NCBI GenBank assembly: GCA_020186115.1
Contig: WSYJ01000135.1
Span: 62,001-126,000, forward strand
DNA length: 64,000 nt
Direction of reading: 5' to 3'
Source: Histomonas meleagridis
Lineage: Eukaryota; Parabasalia; Tritrichomonadida; Dientamoebidae
The translations under genes were made by a program, and so were the position numbers. Shown here piece by piece: positions 10,994 to 20,664 of this stretch (positions within the stretch are counted from its first letter, which is position 1; each line of letters starts with the position of its first letter). Below the pieces are notes generated by a model, which was not told where the DNA came from, ran no database searches, and worked only from the letters and a program-made list of their open reading frames with translations.

Positions 10994-11044
10994 ATTGAAA
11001 TTTGAATTGGATTCCAACCGATATTTGCCAATTCAAATTTCAAT
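10994..11044. repeat. Perfect 17-bp inverted repeat (hairpin)
   Basis: Arms at 10994-11010 and 11028-11044 are exact reverse complements (ATTGAAATTTGAATTGG and its complement) around a 17-nt loop. It sits between the kinase start and the ankyrin remnant. A smaller CAATGG/CCATTG pair follows at 11041-11062. It could be a regulatory hairpin or a miniature element footprint. Confidence 0.75.
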
Positions 11045-11263
11045 GGTGAGCTTTTTCCATTGGTGGTTATTTGATTGATTTACATATAAATGAGAGAACG
11101 TTTATTGTGGCGTTACTTATCAGTTGCCAGAAAAACTGATTTATCGGCGGATACTTTCAGAAGGAACACTCAATTTCAGACGAACCTAAGTCAATTTTGT
11201 GTTAAATGGCGCCAAAAAATCGATATTGTTTTGATTCACAAATTTGAGGAAATCGTTTTCATT

Positions 11264-11547
11264 GTCAAACATGTTAACATTAAAGATATATATTTGTTTA
11301 ATTTAATATTTATTTTGTTGGTTTCTAATTTCAAAATAATATTTGGAATTTATTAATTTAACAAAAAACACCGCTTATGTTAGCAAAATCAAGTGGTAAA
11401 ACTGAAATTGTTAAGCTGATTCTCGAAAAAGAAGGAATAAATTCGAACCAACAAACTGAAAGTAAAATAAATGAATTTGGTCTACCTTCGAATGAACCAC
11501 CAAATGCCAAAAAGTCATATAGCTTTGGATTACCTTCTAATAAGTAA
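11264..11547 (+). pseudogene. Isolated ankyrin terminal exon with its spacer
   Basis: From 11368 a frame reads TPLMLAKSSGKTEIVKLIL and on through a Ser/Pro/Asn-rich tail with two copies of FGLPSN, ending at TAA 11545-11547 (59 codons). This is an ankyrin repeat followed by a unique C-terminal tail. Immediately before it lies an AT-rich spacer of about 80 nt (11288-11367) containing the AATAATATTTGGAA block that marks the spacers of the other ankyrin arrays here. The preceding 11264-11287 reads VKHVNIKD, matching the end of a repeat. No DUF3447 body lies upstream, so this looks like the 3' end of a lost or dispersed ankyrin gene. The open frame from 11090 to 11356 covers the upstream remnant but is not otherwise recognisable. 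Confidence 0.55.
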
Positions 11548-11660
11548 AAATAAAAATATAATAAAAATTGTTGTTAGCAGTATAACTTTAAGAAGTATAA
11601 ATCTAATAAAAATATTAGAACAAAGATTTTTATTAACAATGAGTATTATTCTAATATATA

Positions 11661-12944
11661 TTATTTCATGTATATTAAATGTCCGCATTCATTAAATATC
11701 GATGATTTGTACTTTTTGTTTTTCTTTATATGACAAGCAAAGTTAATCCAATTACCCAAAAAAGAACTCGGCTGTATGTCTACAAATCTCTGATGATTTT
11801 TATTAGTATAAATCACTTCAGAAAATCCATTTCCTTTATAAGTCAAATTTAGCGATTTCTCTATTATTTCAACTGCTTCATTTTCTTTTCCGTTATATAT
11901 AAATTGACGGAGTTTAGTCGCATCAAAAGAAACCGATTTTTCCAGTGAAAAAGTGGGATTTTCGTCGATTAGACAAGAAAATTTAGAAGAGTTATAGCAC
12001 AATAAGGAATCAACTGATGCCATCAAACGTATGTTTTTGATACAGTACTTGCTTTCAATAATATTAGAAATTCTATCGTAAATCAATTTCTCAGGAAATA
12101 TAGAATATGCACGAATAAATAGGGTATTAATATCAGATTGTTCATCACGACTCCTTTTAAGTGATGTTGAGTTGGTTCCATTTGTTGAAAAATAAAACAT
12201 GAAATCATTATTTGGGAGTTTTGCCATAAGGTTTTGAATATATTTAATGTATTTATTATTGTTTGTTAGCTTGTAGAGAGAAATCAGTTCTGGGATTCCT
12301 GAAACCATATCTAATAGCGAGGTACCACCTTCCCAATCTCTTCCAAAACCTTTTCGACCTGTAAAGGATAAAATTGGTTTTGGAAGATAAGAAGATGTAT
12401 CTAATTCAATAATAGAATTTACACATTTTTCAGCAATTTTGATAAAATCAACATCTCCTGAAAGTTGATAAATTGCAAGTAAGGCTGCAATACCTCTCTC
12501 AAATAGGTCTTTTCGGTTGATTGGATTTTTAAACGTTGAGCATTTAAAATTCTTTTTTAAAAAGTCTTTTGCAAATAAGTAATTATGTGATAAATTTAAC
12601 ATAAACATTGGTTCTAGAGATTCAACAATTGACAAGTGAAATCCATAGTTCCTTGAACAGCTATTTGAAAGTGGACGAAATTCATCAAAATCTAAACATT
12701 CTGATACATAAGAATTAAACGCTACATTAGCTGCATTTTGAATTTTATCAGCATATGTTTCTTTGTTGACAAAAATTGTTTCTTTTTTTGATTTTTCAGA
12801 ATCTGAAAAAGAATCCAATGGTAATGGATTTGGTAAGTGAGCAAGTAAAAAAAATTGTGTTAATGTTAGAAAAAATAATATGGTAAATCCCAGTAAATAT
12901 GATCCTGGTAAAACAAACCTTTGGACAGGGCTGTTTGTCTTCAT
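11661..12944 (-). CDS. GH47-like alpha-mannosidase, type II membrane protein
   Basis: A protein of 427 residues with a short cytosolic N terminus and one signal-anchor helix at about residues 13-35, so the bulk faces the ER/Golgi lumen. The lumenal part follows the class I alpha-mannosidase order: AFNSYVSECLDFDEFRPLS, then SIVESLEPMFMLNLSHNY, FERGIAALLAIYQLSGD and a GGTSLLDMVSGIPEL segment, comparable to the TIVD-LDT-LYIMGL and LGGLLSAYYLSGD motifs of the family. Such enzymes trim mannose from N-glycans or act in ER-associated degradation. The length is slightly under the usual catalytic domain and the match is divergent, so activity cannot be assumed. The next gene upstream, a Rab, ends 63 bp before this ATG. 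Confidence 0.72.
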   Translation of the reverse strand: MKTNSPVQRFVLPGSYLLGFTILFFLTLTQFFLLAHLPNPLPLDSFSDSEKSKKETIFVNKETYADKIQNAANVAFNSYVSECLDFDEFRPLSNSCSRNYGFHLSIVESLEPMFMLNLSHNYLFAKDFLKKNFKCSTFKNPINRKDLFERGIAALLAIYQLSGDVDFIKIAEKCVNSIIELDTSSYLPKPILSFTGRKGFGRDWEGGTSLLDMVSGIPELISLYKLTNNNKYIKYIQNLMAKLPNNDFMFYFSTNGTNSTSLKRSRDEQSDINTLFIRAYSIFPEKLIYDRISNIIESKYCIKNIRLMASVDSLLCYNSSKFSCLIDENPTFSLEKSVSFDATKLRQFIYNGKENEAVEIIEKSLNLTYKGNGFSEVIYTNKNHQRFVDIQPSSFLGNWINFACHIKKNKKYKSSIFNECGHLIYMK

Positions 12945-12982
12945 TTAGCCCTTGACGATCGCTATCGACTTTTTCATAAAAA

Positions 12983-12988
12983 AACGAT
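12983..12988 (-). promoter_or_regulatory. AACGAT/ATCGTT element upstream of GH47 gene
   Basis: ATCGTT in gene orientation, 38 nt before the ATG, within the 63-bp gap to the Rab gene. Same element and orientation as at four other starts in the window. Confidence 0.35.
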
Positions 12989-13007
12989 ATTATTTAATTC
13001 AATTTAC

Positions 13008-13655
13008 TCAACACGAACATTTTCTTTTTTTTTCTATATTTAAATTTAATTTAACTGGATCCTGGTTATTTTCACCTTTTTCATAATTCTGTCGGATTGC
13101 TTGAATGATATCTTTTGAAACTTCAACAAATAATTTTTCTACAGATTCAAATCGTGTTGCAGTAGTTGAGAAAAATCTAATTTTTTTGTCTTTCGCCCAA
13201 GATTCTGCATCATCAATTGAAACTTTAGCTTCCAAATCATTTTTATTTCCGACAAGATATATAAGACACCCTCCATTTATATTTTCGCGAAGGGAAGTAT
13301 ACCATTGATCTAATCCATTAAAACTTTCTGGTTCGTTAAAATCAAAAACAAGAACTGCAGCAGATGCTCCTCTTGAATACATTGGAATTAAGCTTCTATA
13401 TCTTTCTTGACCAGCTGTGTCCCACAAATGTAGACAAAGAACATATCCATCAATGTTTATGTCTTTTGTTGTATAATATGAACCAATTGTAGGTATGGAA
13501 TCCTGACCAAAAACATGGCTTACGTATTGTGTGATAATACTTGTTTTGCCTACTTGAGAATCCCCAAGTAAAACAACTTTGGCTTCAGTGGGGATTCTAC
13601 CAAGCGTGTTATTCGCCATTGAAGCAATTTCCAATAACGGTTTTTTATAAACCAT
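13008..13655 (-). CDS. Rab-family small GTPase
   Basis: A protein of 215 residues, or 203 if translation begins at the second ATG (13617-13619, MANNTLGRIP), which gives a more typical Rab N terminus. P-loop GDSQVGKTS, switch I threonine in IPTIGS, switch II WDTAGQERYRSL and the NKND guanine motif are all intact, so it should bind and hydrolyse GTP. The last base-binding motif reads STTATR instead of ETSAK, which is unusual. The C terminus is KCSC, a CxC double-geranylgeranylation signal for membrane attachment. The sequence is closest in feel to Rab5/Rab21/Rab22-type proteins, but I would not name a subfamily. Confidence 0.93.
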   Translation of the reverse strand: MVYKKPLLEIASMANNTLGRIPTEAKVVLLGDSQVGKTSIITQYVSHVFGQDSIPTIGSYYTTKDINIDGYVLCLHLWDTAGQERYRSLIPMYSRGASAAVLVFDFNEPESFNGLDQWYTSLRENINGGCLIYLVGNKNDLEAKVSIDDAESWAKDKKIRFFSTTATRFESVEKLFVEVSKDIIQAIRQNYEKGENNQDPVKLNLNIEKKRKCSC

Positions 13656-14018
13656 TGAAAAAAGAACTTTTTGTGTTAGAAAAATTTTTCAACGAGAAGC
13701 AAAATTAAAAACTTATTGGATTCTATCACAACAATATCTTTTATCAAATATACAACAAGCACGCCAATAACATTTCCCAAAACAATCATGTTCTCCTCAA
13801 GATCATTATTTTCATAATGAACTTATTTCTTCTAAATTTCCCTAAAGTTATTTGCATTACCGAAAATGAACATATTCATAATGTTTTATCATTGTAAAAA
13901 AATAGTTGTGCTTTTAGCATTAAAAATATGTGCATTTTCAATGGTTTTCTCTGAGTTTTTTCTTTTTTTATATTGAGTTCAATCGAAAAACTTTAAATTT
14001 AAAACTTCTTCATTTTCA
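13656..14018. other. Divergent intergenic region
   Basis: 363 bp between the Rab start and the small membrane-protein start. AT-rich, with no open frame or repeat that I can support. The right end (CTTCATTTTCA just before ATG 14019) has the look of an initiator sequence. Confidence 0.5.
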
Positions 14019-14309
14019 ATGTTAATCATCTTTATTTTTAGTCTCCTCCTACACAAAAGTCAAGCACCAAAGGTAGAGTTACTTGATAAAGAAGAAGTTA
14101 TAGTTACAAATATCATTCCAGAAGGAATTAAGACGCCTGAAGGATTTGCACATGGATTTATTGGTGCTATTTGCATTAGTTCTATATTTGGAATTGTTGC
14201 ACTGATAATAGGGCTGGTTTCCACATGTTTCTGTGTGAAACCTCTTGTGCTAACTCACAAGAGAATTGAAGAATTTGATCAGGATGATTTTGATGAGATG
14301 TCTGAATAA
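14019..14309 (+). CDS. Small single-pass membrane protein with acidic tail
   Basis: A protein of 96 residues. Residues 1-16 (MLIIFIFSLLLHKSQA) form a plausible signal peptide with cleavage after SQA. A short lumenal segment follows, then one strong transmembrane helix at about 46-68, a CFC cluster that could be palmitoylated, and a cytosolic tail ending in an acidic DQDDFDEMSE stretch. This fits a tiny type I membrane protein. No family is recognised. The start has a clear initiator-like TTTTCA just before it, and the stop is TAAA, both supporting a real gene despite its size. Confidence 0.65.
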   Translation: MLIIFIFSLLLHKSQAPKVELLDKEEVIVTNIIPEGIKTPEGFAHGFIGAICISSIFGIVALIIGLVSTCFCVKPLVLTHKRIEEFDQDDFDEMSE

Positions 14310-14866
14310 AATGCCATAATTAAAAATTTAAAATTGCTTCTTTTTAAAATGAACTAATTCTTGTGTACAAAATAAAAAGAATTTTTTTTTACATAAGAAT
14401 TAAACAAATTATAATGTTTCTGCCCTAAGAAATTAAGTATTCTATTGATAAATTTAAATGGAATATTTTTTATAATGTTAATATGAAGCAGCTTTTAATT
14501 TCATATTGCTTAACAATAATTGGAATAAAAAATATCTATTATTGTTCAAACAATATCTTCACGTTCATGAAACTAATACCAACAATTTATATTATGAAAA
14601 TTAATATTAATTAAAATCATATCAACACCTTCATACTAATTACTTTCAATATTTCACAAGTGGAAACACTTTATTTTACAAGATCTTTTCATGAATAAAA
14701 GTTCTACATTGCTGCTTGCTCAACAATTATCAACGCTTTGATTCATCAAACATTTTGTTTCCGTTTTCTACAATTTGTAACTATTTACAAAATACAAAAA
14801 AGTATAAATAATCCTTTAATAATTATTATCAAAGAGAAACAACAACAATAACAACACAATGCGCAT
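14310..14866. other. Convergent intergenic region
   Basis: 557 bp between two 3' ends. AT-rich with A/T runs and a short run of CAACAA-type triplets near 14840. No gene, RNA or repeat is recognised. Confidence 0.5.
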
Positions 14867-17800
14867 TTACACATTAGATTCGCTCTTTTCCGTAGTTTCT
14901 TCTTCTTCGCAACCTTTGACTGACAAATCATCGCCATCTTCGACATTAACATTTTCAAAATCATTCAACACAAATGATTTCGATGTTAATTTCCCACTGT
15001 CAGAAATTATGAACAAAGAATTTAATTTCTTTATGTAACTTATCGAAATTGGCTTATGCCGAGAAATTGATCCCAAATTCTTTAAGTTCAAGTAAAAAAC
15101 TTCGCACCAAAAAGTAAACCCCTTTGCATCAATAAAGGCCATGTAATCGAATCCTTTCGTTGATGACCAACACGTCCAAATAATAATTTTATCTTTTATT
15201 TTACATCTTCGTATTAAGATTCCGTTGATAGTATAAACACTTATATGGTAATTTGATAAGTTATTTATGGTCAAACATACGATGAAACCCCAAGAAGGAG
15301 TAATGATAACTTTAAGTGGCTTCATTTCATTTAGACTTATAACTCGAATTGTTTTACCATTTGCTAATGATGTTAATACTAGAGAAGAATCATTTGTACA
15401 ACAAATATGAATTTTAAATTTTTCAGAAATATAACTATCGATAATTTCTGTTAATGTTTTAAATTTCAACATAGGTTCCATTGTTATAGGTGATATTATA
15501 TACGTATTAAAATCTTTACATGAATAAGAATACCAATGTTTCGAAACCGAAGTCGATAGGATTATTTGGTCGGCGGCTACCACTTTTTGTATGGAAAGCG
15601 TTGGAATATTCAAAATGAATATACTTTTTGAATTGCAAATAACGATTTTATTTTTTGTAAACGACTGAATCATAACGTTCTCCTCCTGTAATATTTCGTT
15701 ATTTAAAAGTTGATTTTTTGTGATTGTATGAGAGAAATCGGACAAATTTATCATTACTATATTAAACACTCCATTTTTTTCTATTATATAAATTCTAATT
15801 TTATTTTTAATGAAATCTATTCTTGAGAAAACTATTGAGAAAATGTTCTCTAACATGATTTGAGGCATTTGGAATAAATTTTCATTATTTTTAGTGAACA
15901 AATTCTTTTGCGGATGTTTCACAGTGAAAATCTTTGAGGGAACTTCACCGAACGTATCCAAATAATATGACACTTCAAGGAAATTTGAGTTTGAGAAATT
16001 ATTTTCCCAAATGTTCTCATATAACATATAAAAATAGACATTTAACGCTTCGATATTATTTTGGTTTATACCCCAAATCAAATCTATCCATTCATTTAAA
16101 TGATTTGAAACGTAATCACATTCCAAAGCCTTTCTATTTAAGTAAATGAATTCTATTGGTGAATTATGACACCAATTTGGTAATTTTATATTGAATTTCG
16201 GGTTTATAAATATTTCCGGCATATAAAAAAACTCGGGAATTAATTCACTATTTTCATTTAATGCTAATTCCCAAGCGTTTTCTAATGAGTTAAAATGTTT
16301 ATTATTTTCTTCTTTTAAATCTAAGTTATACTCGTAATGTAAAGTAGTGAATGGCTCGAATCTAAATAAATAATTTAATACCATTGAAGGTGATATAGGT
16401 CCTGAAGAATATAAATAAAAGTCTTTATCATGAGATTTTTGTTGTAATAATTCGATGATTTGTTCATTTAATGAACCAATTGGAATACTTAATGATCGGA
16501 AGATACTTATATTGTTTAAATCTAATTTATCACTTTGATAATCTTGTAATATCCATGGGAATATTGGATATTTATGAATGTCATTAAATGTACGTCCACT
16601 AAATAAATTTAATTGCATTAAATATTTGAAATTCGAAATTTTTTGGTTACGCCATTTATCAACTAATGATAATTCTTTAATGTTTTGTGAATATGATAAA
16701 TATAATTTAATGTTTGGCATTAAGTTATAAATGTTTTGTGCAATAATTTTAGGATCAATTTGTAAGAAATTAATGAAATATGTTTTTCCATTATATGTAA
16801 AGATTTCTATTGCTGTATACATGTGTGTACTTGAACGAATAAATATTTTTGTGATTTGTTGAATTGGAATTATTTTCGTTTTCGAATTTTTAGATGTTAA
16901 TTCAATGAATTTCTTATGTAATACAAATTCATATTTAATACGTTTCGTTACTGTTATTAATTCGATTTCGAAAACATTATTTAAATATTCTTCATTATTA
17001 CTTGTATTAGAGAATCTACGTAATAATAAATGTGTTTTATTATTAATATTTATTTTAGACTTAAAGTTTCGTTTCATTATATATGGACAATAATTAGAAC
17101 AATATGTTATATCTCTTTGATATTTGTTATTATTATTGTTTAATGATAATGAATATGATAATTGTTCCCAATTCGATTGATATTTAATGTTTTTGGTATA
17201 AATTTCATTGATAATTTTCGTTTTGATTTCTTCAGTATTAATTTCATTGTCTTGTTTACTATTAGTAAACTTCGGCATAATTTCATTTAATAATAAATTC
17301 ATATAAACACAAATATCATTTTTAATTGTATTTGGAATATCTTTCTTTATTAATAAAATACAATCATTAATACAATTCAAGTCATTAATAGTAAATATAT
17401 TTATATCTCTTGTTCGTTTATATATTATATGTTCAATTGTAATTAAATAATTTTGTGTAAATTTGAAATTTCCTAAAATCGAATATACTGAAGAAGGATC
17501 AAATATCGCAAAATAATATAAATATATAAATGAAAACTTTTTAGGTATACAATCAGGATTTTCTTGTAATAATGTTATACAAAAACTTACAATCGAATAA
17601 TCTTTCCATTGTAACTTTTTAGATAATTTTATTCCGAATTTTAATTCTTTTGGTTGATAAATGTTCGGATCTTTTAATGTTGTATATAAACGAATTGGTT
17701 CAAAACTATTTATATGTTTTTCATTTTTATTTTTATTATTATCGAATAATTTATTCTTTTCCGTTATCGGTCTAAAGAAGATGAAATAAAACGCATGAAT

Positions 17801-20527
17801 TAAATAAATCGAAATTTTTTCTTTATTTAAATCATCCGAATTCTTTAAACTTATAAAAACTTGTAATAAAAAAGAAGCCTTTAATTTATATGATTTAACA
17901 TTTGCACCATTTTCATTTAATGCATTACATATTATATCAATTATATCGAATATTTCATACCATTTATCACCTGATTGTTTTATAATGAATTTAATCATTT
18001 TCGAACTTGCATTAATATTTGCATAAAAACAAAATATTAATGGCCATAAATACCATAACTTAATATTATTAAATGAATGATTTGAGTTTAATAAGAAATT
18101 AACAAAATAATTTTGAATTTCAACATTTTTCTTATTCATTACATACCAACATGAAATAGATATTAATATAGGCATATCTGGTAATAGAACAGTAATAATA
18201 TGTTTAAAGTTTTTCGTTTTTATTATCATTGATGATAATGATAATAATATTATATCAACATGAGTAGAGATTAAATCGGATGAAAATATTCCATGTTTAC
18301 TATAATTAAAGATGATTTCGATTACATAATGTACAAAGTTTTTCGATGTACTTGTCGAAAAGATTACATGTAAAAATGAAACATCATTTAATGACTTTAA
18401 TACATCTGGAATTTCACATATAATTGATTTCATGATAATTGATAAATTATTTTTTAATTCTTTATCATGTGATTCAAAAATAGTTGTAAATAATAAATTA
18501 TAATCATTAATCGAAAAACTTATTTTTGCAATTTTGATCATTATATCATTTAAATAACTTAAACATTCTTCTAAATTTAAATCATTCACTTTCTTACGTA
18601 CAAAATTATTATCATTTTCATTATTTAAATAATATATTTCAATATAATTTAAAAATTGTTCAAAGTTTCGAACTTGAATAAAATCAGGTGAAAAAGAAGG
18701 AAACAAAATTAAGTTCCAATGTTTTAATATATTTAAATGATCTTCTTTCTTACATATTATCCATAAATCTAAATTAGCTAAAATCACATCAAACATTTGA
18801 AGTTTTAAATCAATGTTTGTTAATACTTTAAATAATGAATAAAATTGTAAATATAAATCATAAGTTATAAATTCATTTGAATATTTATATAAAATTCCAA
18901 CAATTGAATAAAAATGTTTTGATGAATAAAAATTCTTTTGAATTTCATCCGAATAAATTAATGTTTTTAATAAAATAGATAATGAAAATGTTATTGAATT
19001 CTTCCAACATTTATTATCCTCAAATTTAATCTCATTCATATTAAACAAAGGAATTATTAAATCTAAATTCCATAAATAGTTTAAACAATATGAAAATGAT
19101 TTATGTGATAAATACGTTTTCAATTTTGTAGAATTTAAAAAAAATAAATAATCATTTCGTGTTTCATTATCTAAAAATAATGGGTTCTTAAACATAATTT
19201 CTTGATCTGTAATAATATTATTTTCATCATATGAAAATATTTTACCGAATTCTGCATATGAATTTTTATTAATATTTTGCATCTTAAATTCGATATAAAG
19301 ATTTTGGATATTATTAAATTGTGTTATATGATTTAATGAACATTGAATTAAATCTTTTTTCGATATAATAAAATCATTATGAAAGATAAATGTTAATAAA
19401 TACCATCTTTCATTTATTAAATTAATTTTAGTATCATAAAGTTTATCATTAGTTTTTATATAAATCGTTTTATCTTGATTAATAATGAAATCAATTAATA
19501 CTTTGTTATTATTAATATTTAAGTTAAATAATTGTAAATTATCATTAAATGAATGTAATATCATCCAAAATGAAATAGTTAAATTATGAATCTCATTTTC
19601 GATTTTATTCTTTGGCTCTAAAAGATAATTAAAACTACCAACTCGTAAACTTAATGTTCTTATAGCATATTCTTCATATATAATATTATATAAAGTCTCA
19701 GAAAAAAGTTCTTCGAATTTACAAAAATATTTTTTATTATTATTTTCAATTGGTAATAACAAAGAAATGAAATTTTTTACTACTATAGGAGATGATATAA
19801 AATAAGAAATTTGTTGAATAAATTCTAAAATTGTTTTTATTGTTAATATATTTATGTCATCGTTTAGTTTAAATTCTTGTAATAATTTTATTAAATATAA
19901 ATCAAAATCTAAATTATGACAAATCATAAAATTATTTTCATTTTTCTCACAAATATTTTTTAAAATATCGAAAAATGTTATGAAATAATTCGTATTAATA
20001 AATAACTCAACTAAAATATTTAATAATTTCGGATGTATAATTTGATCATTTGAAAATGTTAATGATATTAATTCATCAAATAAAATTTGTGGATAATTTT
20101 TATTGGGAAATATTTTATTTATAATTTTTGTGAAGTTTTTCATTTCATCAGTATTAAACTTAATAATCATTGAAGTAACTTTTAAACATTGTATCCATTC
20201 GATTAATAAATTTTGTAATGATTTCGTTAATTGTATTATTTCAGTATTTAATATTGATATAAATAAAATATGAAATTCTTTAATTAATTCATCAGATGAA
20301 ATAGTTTTCGGATAAATTTCAATAATTAAACTCAAGATTTTAGTACATAAATCATAATAAAAGTCATTAAAATTAGTTTTAATTCGTCTTTGAATTGACA
20401 TTAATAAGTTTAATAATGACAACAAAATATTATCAATTGATTTCTCATTATTTTCTTTAAAATAATTTATAATATGTTGAAAAATAAACGACTGAACATT
20501 TTTCTCAAAGATATATGAAAAAAACAA
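14867..20527 (-). CDS. BEACH-WD40 giant, 3' part of a frameshifted gene
   Basis: 1886 codons. The listed 5' end is a TTG, not an ATG; the same frame continues open upstream to about 20674, where it meets the frame of the next entry. In order: helical repeats, a concanavalin-like sandwich (about 305-385, ENEIHNLTISFWMILHSF), a PH-BEACH domain (about 1170-1260), and a full BEACH domain (about 1285-1545) with NFKYLMQLNLFSGRTFNDIH, YPIFPWILQDY, IPIGSL, FRFEPFTTLH, LIPEFFYMPEIF and LNEWIDLIWG. WD40-like repeats run to the stop (TAAA). The BEACH signatures are far better preserved than in the 2.6-9.6 kb paralogue. The likely role is vesicle/lysosome trafficking scaffold. Confidence 0.85.
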   Translation of the reverse strand: MFFSYIFEKNVQSFIFQHIINYFKENNEKSIDNILLSLLNLLMSIQRRIKTNFNDFYYDLCTKILSLIIEIYPKTISSDELIKEFHILFISILNTEIIQLTKSLQNLLIEWIQCLKVTSMIIKFNTDEMKNFTKIINKIFPNKNYPQILFDELISLTFSNDQIIHPKLLNILVELFINTNYFITFFDILKNICEKNENNFMICHNLDFDLYLIKLLQEFKLNDDINILTIKTILEFIQQISYFISSPIVVKNFISLLLPIENNNKKYFCKFEELFSETLYNIIYEEYAIRTLSLRVGSFNYLLEPKNKIENEIHNLTISFWMILHSFNDNLQLFNLNINNNKVLIDFIINQDKTIYIKTNDKLYDTKINLINERWYLLTFIFHNDFIISKKDLIQCSLNHITQFNNIQNLYIEFKMQNINKNSYAEFGKIFSYDENNIITDQEIMFKNPLFLDNETRNDYLFFLNSTKLKTYLSHKSFSYCLNYLWNLDLIIPLFNMNEIKFEDNKCWKNSITFSLSILLKTLIYSDEIQKNFYSSKHFYSIVGILYKYSNEFITYDLYLQFYSLFKVLTNIDLKLQMFDVILANLDLWIICKKEDHLNILKHWNLILFPSFSPDFIQVRNFEQFLNYIEIYYLNNENDNNFVRKKVNDLNLEECLSYLNDIMIKIAKISFSINDYNLLFTTIFESHDKELKNNLSIIMKSIICEIPDVLKSLNDVSFLHVIFSTSTSKNFVHYVIEIIFNYSKHGIFSSDLISTHVDIILLSLSSMIIKTKNFKHIITVLLPDMPILISISCWYVMNKKNVEIQNYFVNFLLNSNHSFNNIKLWYLWPLIFCFYANINASSKMIKFIIKQSGDKWYEIFDIIDIICNALNENGANVKSYKLKASFLLQVFISLKNSDDLNKEKISIYLIHAFYFIFFRPITEKNKLFDNNKNKNEKHINSFEPIRLYTTLKDPNIYQPKELKFGIKLSKKLQWKDYSIVSFCITLLQENPDCIPKKFSFIYLYYFAIFDPSSVYSILGNFKFTQNYLITIEHIIYKRTRDINIFTINDLNCINDCILLIKKDIPNTIKNDICVYMNLLLNEIMPKFTNSKQDNEINTEEIKTKIINEIYTKNIKYQSNWEQLSYSLSLNNNNNKYQRDITYCSNYCPYIMKRNFKSKININNKTHLLLRRFSNTSNNEEYLNNVFEIELITVTKRIKYEFVLHKKFIELTSKNSKTKIIPIQQITKIFIRSSTHMYTAIEIFTYNGKTYFINFLQIDPKIIAQNIYNLMPNIKLYLSYSQNIKELSLVDKWRNQKISNFKYLMQLNLFSGRTFNDIHKYPIFPWILQDYQSDKLDLNNISIFRSLSIPIGSLNEQIIELLQQKSHDKDFYLYSSGPISPSMVLNYLFRFEPFTTLHYEYNLDLKEENNKHFNSLENAWELALNENSELIPEFFYMPEIFINPKFNIKLPNWCHNSPIEFIYLNRKALECDYVSNHLNEWIDLIWGINQNNIEALNVYFYMLYENIWENNFSNSNFLEVSYYLDTFGEVPSKIFTVKHPQKNLFTKNNENLFQMPQIMLENIFSIVFSRIDFIKNKIRIYIIEKNGVFNIVMINLSDFSHTITKNQLLNNEILQEENVMIQSFTKNKIVICNSKSIFILNIPTLSIQKVVAADQIILSTSVSKHWYSYSCKDFNTYIISPITMEPMLKFKTLTEIIDSYISEKFKIHICCTNDSSLVLTSLANGKTIRVISLNEMKPLKVIITPSWGFIVCLTINNLSNYHISVYTINGILIRRCKIKDKIIIWTCWSSTKGFDYMAFIDAKGFTFWCEVFYLNLKNLGSISRHKPISISYIKKLNSLFIISDSGKLTSKSFVLNDFENVNVEDGDDLSVKGCEEEETTEKSESNV

Positions 20528-20664
20528 ATGTAAAAATGTTAAATTATTATATAAACTTGAATTAAACTTTGGATTTAATAAAAGTGTATCGATAAATGAT
20601 AATTGTGCAATTCGAACTATTTCGATTTCTTTTTTATATAGTTCACCATCTTTCGAATGATGAA

